Source of the DNA: Rhizobium sp. TH2
GTDB lineage: Bacteria; Pseudomonadota; Alphaproteobacteria; Rhizobiales; Rhizobiaceae
Direction of reading: 5' to 3'
Assembly: GCF_024707525.1 (NCBI RefSeq)
Contig: NZ_CP062231.1
Coordinates: 3,224,001-3,288,000 of the forward strand
DNA: 64,000 nucleotides
Every line of letters starts with the position of its first letter. Position 1 is the first letter of the stretch. Both the position numbers and the translations under genes were made by a program. The notes under the pieces were generated by a model that did not search any database, was not told where the DNA came from, and saw only the letters and a program-made list of their open reading frames with translations. This document shows, in pieces, positions 60,687 to 64,000 of this stretch.

Positions 60687-61811
60687 ATGTCCCTCGTCAA
60701 TGAACAGAACGGCGCGACAGCTTCGCGCGCCGATGAGCGGCTGAAGAAGGTGTCTACCCTCACTTCCTTCCTGCGCCGCCCCGAACTCGGAGCTGTCGCC
60801 GGATTGGTGCTCGTGGCGATCTTCTTCGTCTTCACCGCGAACCCGGCGATGTTCACGCTGGCGGGCATCATGAACTTCATGGCTCCGGCCGCACAGCTCG
60901 GCATCCTCGCAATCGGTGCCGCGCTCCTCATGATCGGCGGGGAGTTCGACCTCTCCATCGGGTCTATGGTGGCCTTCGCCGGCCTCGTCTTCGGCACTGC
61001 GCTCGTGGTGCTTCAACTCCCTCTGAGCGTCGCCATCCTGATCGCGATGGCCTTCGCCGCCGTCATTGGCATCACCAACGCGCAGATCACGATCCGGACG
61101 GGTCTGCCCTCCTTCATCGTCACGCTTGCATTCCTCTTCATTCTACGAGGCCTGACACTCGTGGGTCTCAAATGGGCCAGCGGCGGTTCCACCCAGCTCC
61201 GTGGAATGAAAGAAGCCGCCGCCAACAGTCCTCTCGCCCCCATTTTCTCGGGCGATGCGTTTCCAGGATTGTTCCGTTGGATGGCCGAGCTCGGCGTGAT
61301 CGCCAAGCTTCCCAACGGCAATCCGCAGGTGCCGGGCATCCCTGTCGAAATCCTCTGGTTCATCGCCATCGCGCTCGCCGCGACCTGGCTTCTGCTGAGG
61401 ACCCGTTTCGGCAACTGGATTTTCGCGGCCGGCGGCGACGCATGGGCGGCCCAGAAGTCGGGCGTTCCGGTTCGCCGGGTGAAGACTACGCTCTTCGTGA
61501 TCACCGCGCTCTGCGCCACCCTCGTTGCAATCCTGACCGTGCTTGACGCTGGCTCTACGGATGCGCGGCGCGGCTTCCAGAAAGAGTTCGAGGCGATCAT
61601 TGCCGCAGTCATCGGCGGCTGCCTTCTGACGGGCGGATACGGTTCGGCGATCGGTGCCTTCTTCGGCTTAATCGTGTTCGGCATGGTGCTGATCGGCCTG
61701 ACCTACACCTCGATCGACCAGGATTGGTATCTCGTGTTCCTCGGCGGCATGCTGCTGATCGCGGTCATCTTCAACAACGTCATCCGCAAGCGCGTTACGG
61801 GAGAACGGTGA
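60687..61811 (+). CDS. Sugar ABC transporter permease
   Basis: 374 residues with eight to ten membrane helices of the ribose-type permease family; [23 protein letters not shown] and [28 protein letters not shown] are the family's usual helices and loop. The basic N-terminus (residues 1-40) is cytoplasmic. The ATG at 60687 follows AAAGGAACGGGCC. Its stop overlaps the ATPase start by one base (TGATG). Confidence 0.9.
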   Translation: MSLVNEQNGATASRADERLKKVSTLTSFLRRPELGAVAGLVLVAIFFVFTANPAMFTLAGIMNFMAPAAQLGILAIGAALLMIGGEFDLSIGSMVAFAGLVFGTALVVLQLPLSVAILIAMAFAAVIGITNAQITIRTGLPSFIVTLAFLFILRGLTLVGLKWASGGSTQLRGMKEAAANSPLAPIFSGDAFPGLFRWMAELGVIAKLPNGNPQVPGIPVEILWFIAIALAATWLLLRTRFGNWIFAAGGDAWAAQKSGVPVRRVKTTLFVITALCATLVAILTVLDAGSTDARRGFQKEFEAIIAAVIGGCLLTGGYGSAIGAFFGLIVFGMVLIGLTYTSIDQDWYLVFLGGMLLIAVIFNNVIRKRVTGER

Positions 61812-62599
61812 TGAGCAATTCCCAGACGCCCCTCGTCGAGGTCAAGGACCTTGTCAAACACTTCGGTTCCGTCATCGCCCTCAACGGCGTGTCTATGAAG
61901 GTGCATTCCGACGAAGTCCTGTGCCTGCTGGGGGACAATGGCGCGGGCAAGAGCACGCTGATCAATACCCTCGCTGGCGTGCATAAACCCAGCTCCGGCG
62001 AGTTCCTCGTCGATGGCCAGCCGAGGCTGTTCTCAGGCCCGCGCGACGCCCTCGATGCGGGCATCGCCACGGTCTATCAGGACCTCGCCATGATCCCGCT
62101 GATGTCGGTCACCCGGAACTTCTTCATGGGCCGGGAGCCCCTGAAAGGCTTCGGCCCGTTCAAGACCATGGACATGGACCTCGCCGACAACGTCACGCGC
62201 GACGAGATGCACCGGATCGGCATTGATGTCCGCGATCCGCAGCAAGCCGTCGGCACGTTGTCGGGTGGCGAACGCCAGTGCGTCGCAATCGCACGCGCCG
62301 TCTACTTTGGCGCAAAGGTCCTGATCCTCGACGAACCGACATCCGCCCTAGGCGTCGCCCAGACCTCGATGGTGCTGAAATACGTCAACCAGGTCCGCGA
62401 GAAGGGCCTCGGCGTGATCTTCATCACCCACAATGTGCGCCACGCCTACGCAGTCGGCAACCGCTTCACGGTTCTCAACCGCGGCAAGACGCTGGGCACC
62501 TTCACGAAGGGCGAGATCAGCATCGACGAGCTTCAGAACCTGATGGCGGGCGGCAAGGAACTGCAATCCGTGTCCCAGGAACTCGGCGGAACCATCTGA
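61811..62599 (+). CDS. Sugar ABC transporter ATP-binding protein
   Basis: 262 residues, a single cassette: Walker [10 protein letters not shown], the Q-loop [12 protein letters not shown], signature LSGGERQ, Walker [13 protein letters not shown] and switch His in FITHNVRHA. Ribose-type importers often use a doubled ATPase; here it is single, so it must dimerise. Coupled to the permease gene by a TGATG overlap. Confidence 0.92.
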   Translation: MSNSQTPLVEVKDLVKHFGSVIALNGVSMKVHSDEVLCLLGDNGAGKSTLINTLAGVHKPSSGEFLVDGQPRLFSGPRDALDAGIATVYQDLAMIPLMSVTRNFFMGREPLKGFGPFKTMDMDLADNVTRDEMHRIGIDVRDPQQAVGTLSGGERQCVAIARAVYFGAKVLILDEPTSALGVAQTSMVLKYVNQVREKGLGVIFITHNVRHAYAVGNRFTVLNRGKTLGTFTKGEISIDELQNLMAGGKELQSVSQELGGTI

Positions 62600-62709
62600 C
62601 CCCGCCCTGTGGACCCGGCGCGCGTCGGCTCCACCAACCAGTCCCGATCACCGATCGGTCAAGCAACAACGCCAAGAGGAGCCCGGCAACCGCCGGGCAT
62701 GGTATCGAC

Positions 62710-63492
62710 ATGACTTCTTCGTTCCCGCTCGCAGCCTGCGCCGAAATGCTCTGGCGCGACAGACCAATCGAATGGCGCGCCTCCCGGCTCAAGGAGCTCG
62801 GCTTCGGCGTCGGCCTTTGGAACTGGCCGGAACACGACATCAGTAAGCTCGAGGCCACCGGGGCTGCGTTCACGATAATGAACGGCTATCTGACAGGCCG
62901 CCTCACGGATGACGAAGGCGCTGCCGAGTTGCTCAAGACGGCACGTGAGACCGCACAGGTCGGCAAGCGCCTCGGCGTTCAACGCCTGAACCTGCATGGC
63001 ACCGGACTGGGTGACCGCGGTCTCCCCGTCCAGCCGATCGAGGTCGTCACGGGAGCCATGTGGCTCAAGGCCCGCGACACGCTCTGCCGCATCGTCGAGC
63101 TGGCCGAAGAGGAAAGCCTCACCTTCACGTTGGAGAACCTGAACCTCCCCGTCGACCATCCCGGTGTGCCGTTCGGCCGCGCCGAGGACACGCTGGCGCT
63201 CGTCTCTTCGATCAATCATCCCCGCCTGCGGCTCAATCTCGACCTCTATCACGCCCAGATCGGCGAAGGGAACCTGATCGAGCTATGCCGCAAGTCGTTG
63301 CCTTGGATCGGCGAAATCCAGGTTGCCGACGTTCCCGGTCGCTTCGAGCCGGGCACAGGGGAAGTCAATTGGAATGGCATCGCCAAGGCGCTCGCCGCCA
63401 TGGGCTATTCCGGTCCGATCGGCATGGAGGCCTGGGCATCTGGAGACTCCGACGCCGCTCTCGAAGCCTTCCGCAAAGCCTTCACTCTCTGA
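62710..63492 (+). CDS. TIM-barrel sugar isomerase (hydroxypyruvate isomerase-like)
   Basis: 260 residues, AP-endonuclease-2-type TIM barrel. LAACAEMLWRDRPIEWRASRLKELGF, NLHGTGLGD, FTLENLNLPVDHPG, LNLDLYHAQIGEGN and IQVADVPGRFEPGTGEVNW carry the metal-binding Glu, Asp, His and Glu. Close to hydroxypyruvate isomerase. It follows the transporter ATPase by 110 bp, and is probably in the same operon. Confidence 0.85.
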   Translation: MTSSFPLAACAEMLWRDRPIEWRASRLKELGFGVGLWNWPEHDISKLEATGAAFTIMNGYLTGRLTDDEGAAELLKTARETAQVGKRLGVQRLNLHGTGLGDRGLPVQPIEVVTGAMWLKARDTLCRIVELAEEESLTFTLENLNLPVDHPGVPFGRAEDTLALVSSINHPRLRLNLDLYHAQIGEGNLIELCRKSLPWIGEIQVADVPGRFEPGTGEVNWNGIAKALAAMGYSGPIGMEAWASGDSDAALEAFRKAFTL

Positions 63493-63524
63493 CAGTTCCC
63501 ATTCCCCCAAACAGGATTACGACC

Positions 63525-64000
63525 ATGCCCACCAAGAAACCCGTCAAAATCGGCCTTATCGGAGCCGGCCGTATCGGCTCCTTCCATGGCGAGACCGTCG
63601 CCCGTCGTCTCGTCGACGCCGAACTTGTCGCCGTTGCCGACCCGGCTCCCGGAGCGGCCGCAAACCTGGCCGCCAAGCTCGACGTCGACGCCTCCTATAC
63701 CGATGTCGCCGAACTGCTCGCCCATCCCGGCCTCGACGCCGTGATCATCGCGACGCCCGCCCGCTTCCACACCAACGTCGTCGTCCAGGCGGCGGAGGCC
63801 GGAAAGGCCGTGTTCTGCGAGAAGCCGATGGCGCTTACCCTCGAAGATGCCGAGCGCGCCGTCGCGGCGGCCAAGTCGGCTGGTATTCCTCTGCAGGTTG
63901 GTTTCAACCGACGCTGGGATCAGGCGTTTGCGGAAGGCCGTGCCGCCATCGACGCCGGAAAGGTGGGAACACCGCAGCTCATCCGCTCGCTCACCCGCGA
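63525..64000 (+). CDS. Gfo/Idh/MocA oxidoreductase (inositol 2-dehydrogenase-like), cut by window edge
   Basis: The first 158 residues. A Rossmann NAD-binding start KIGLIGAGRIGSFHGETVA is followed by ADP-binding ELVAVADPAP, AVIIATPARFHTNVV and the EKPMALT motif with the catalytic-domain lysine; QVGFNRRWDQAF is typical of inositol dehydrogenases. Likely oxidises the imported polyol. It starts 32 bp after the isomerase, in the same operon; the C-terminal half is beyond the window. Confidence 0.88.
   Translation, partial: MPTKKPVKIGLIGAGRIGSFHGETVARRLVDAELVAVADPAPGAAANLAAKLDVDASYTDVAELLAHPGLDAVIIATPARFHTNVVVQAAEAGKAVFCEKPMALTLEDAERAVAAAKSAGIPLQVGFNRRWDQAFAEGRAAIDAGKVGTPQLIRSLTR

Overview
This window is a stretch of GC-rich alphaproteobacterial chromosome, most likely from Rhizobiaceae (Rhizobium/Agrobacterium-like). 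The grounds are the division and envelope block ddl-ftsQ-ftsA-ftsZ-lpxC-bamD-recN-ligA, a long FtsZ tail ending in the rhizobial type of C-terminal motif, divergent ohr/ohrR and oxyR/katG pairs, a DUF982 gene, a TIGR03808-type Tat-exported beta-helix protein, a palindromic RIME-like repeat, and an sRNA with three anti-Shine-Dalgarno loops like the rhizobial alpha-r14 (NfeR1) family. No tRNA, rRNA, CRISPR array or intact insertion sequence was seen.

Layout. 1-12.4 kb: a partial RTX protein, small metabolic and regulatory genes (glyoxalase-fold, Crp-type, trans-sulfuration enzyme), a divergent GST/MarR pair with repeated operators, a second RTX protein, a long highly structured intergenic RNA candidate before an FkbM methyltransferase, oligopeptidase B, and a TadG-like pilus-assembly protein. 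12.4-27.5 kb: two c-type cytochromes, a 276-bp MITE-like element, LysE exporter with WYL regulator, sodB, a luciferase-like oxidoreductase, a decayed antitoxin gene, a HerA-like ATPase, an ABC-F protein behind a leader-peptide/hairpin arrangement, ohr/ohrR, an L,D-transpeptidase, the beta-helix protein, CreA and CheW. 27.6-34.8 kb: SCO1, prmA, a parD antitoxin with an internally deleted parE, the anti-SD sRNA, panC-panB, a third RTX protein, a RIME-like repeat and azlCD.

34.8-48.5 kb is the essential block, all on the minus strand: an aminopeptidase P, ligA, a mazEF-like toxin-antitoxin module wedged between ligA and recN, recN, bamD, lpxC, ftsZ, ftsA, ftsQ and ddl. 48.6-53.6 kb holds a DUF982 gene, oxyR/katG, and an unusual membrane fusion protein (glutaredoxin, MauE-like, two DUF305 domains).

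53.6-57.4 kb looks acquired: it is visibly less GC-rich and carries an XRE regulator, a truncated small gene, an FtsH-like protease lacking its Walker region, a calcineurin-like phosphoesterase and a GSU2403-type nucleotidyltransferase, the last three translationally overlapped. 57.5-64 kb is a sugar or polyol catabolic locus: an IolE-like isomerase and a LacI regulator on one strand, facing a sugar ABC transporter (binding protein, permease, ATPase), a second TIM-barrel isomerase and a Gfo/Idh/MocA dehydrogenase that runs off the right edge. The gene set resembles inositol-type pathways; the true substrate is not shown by the sequence.
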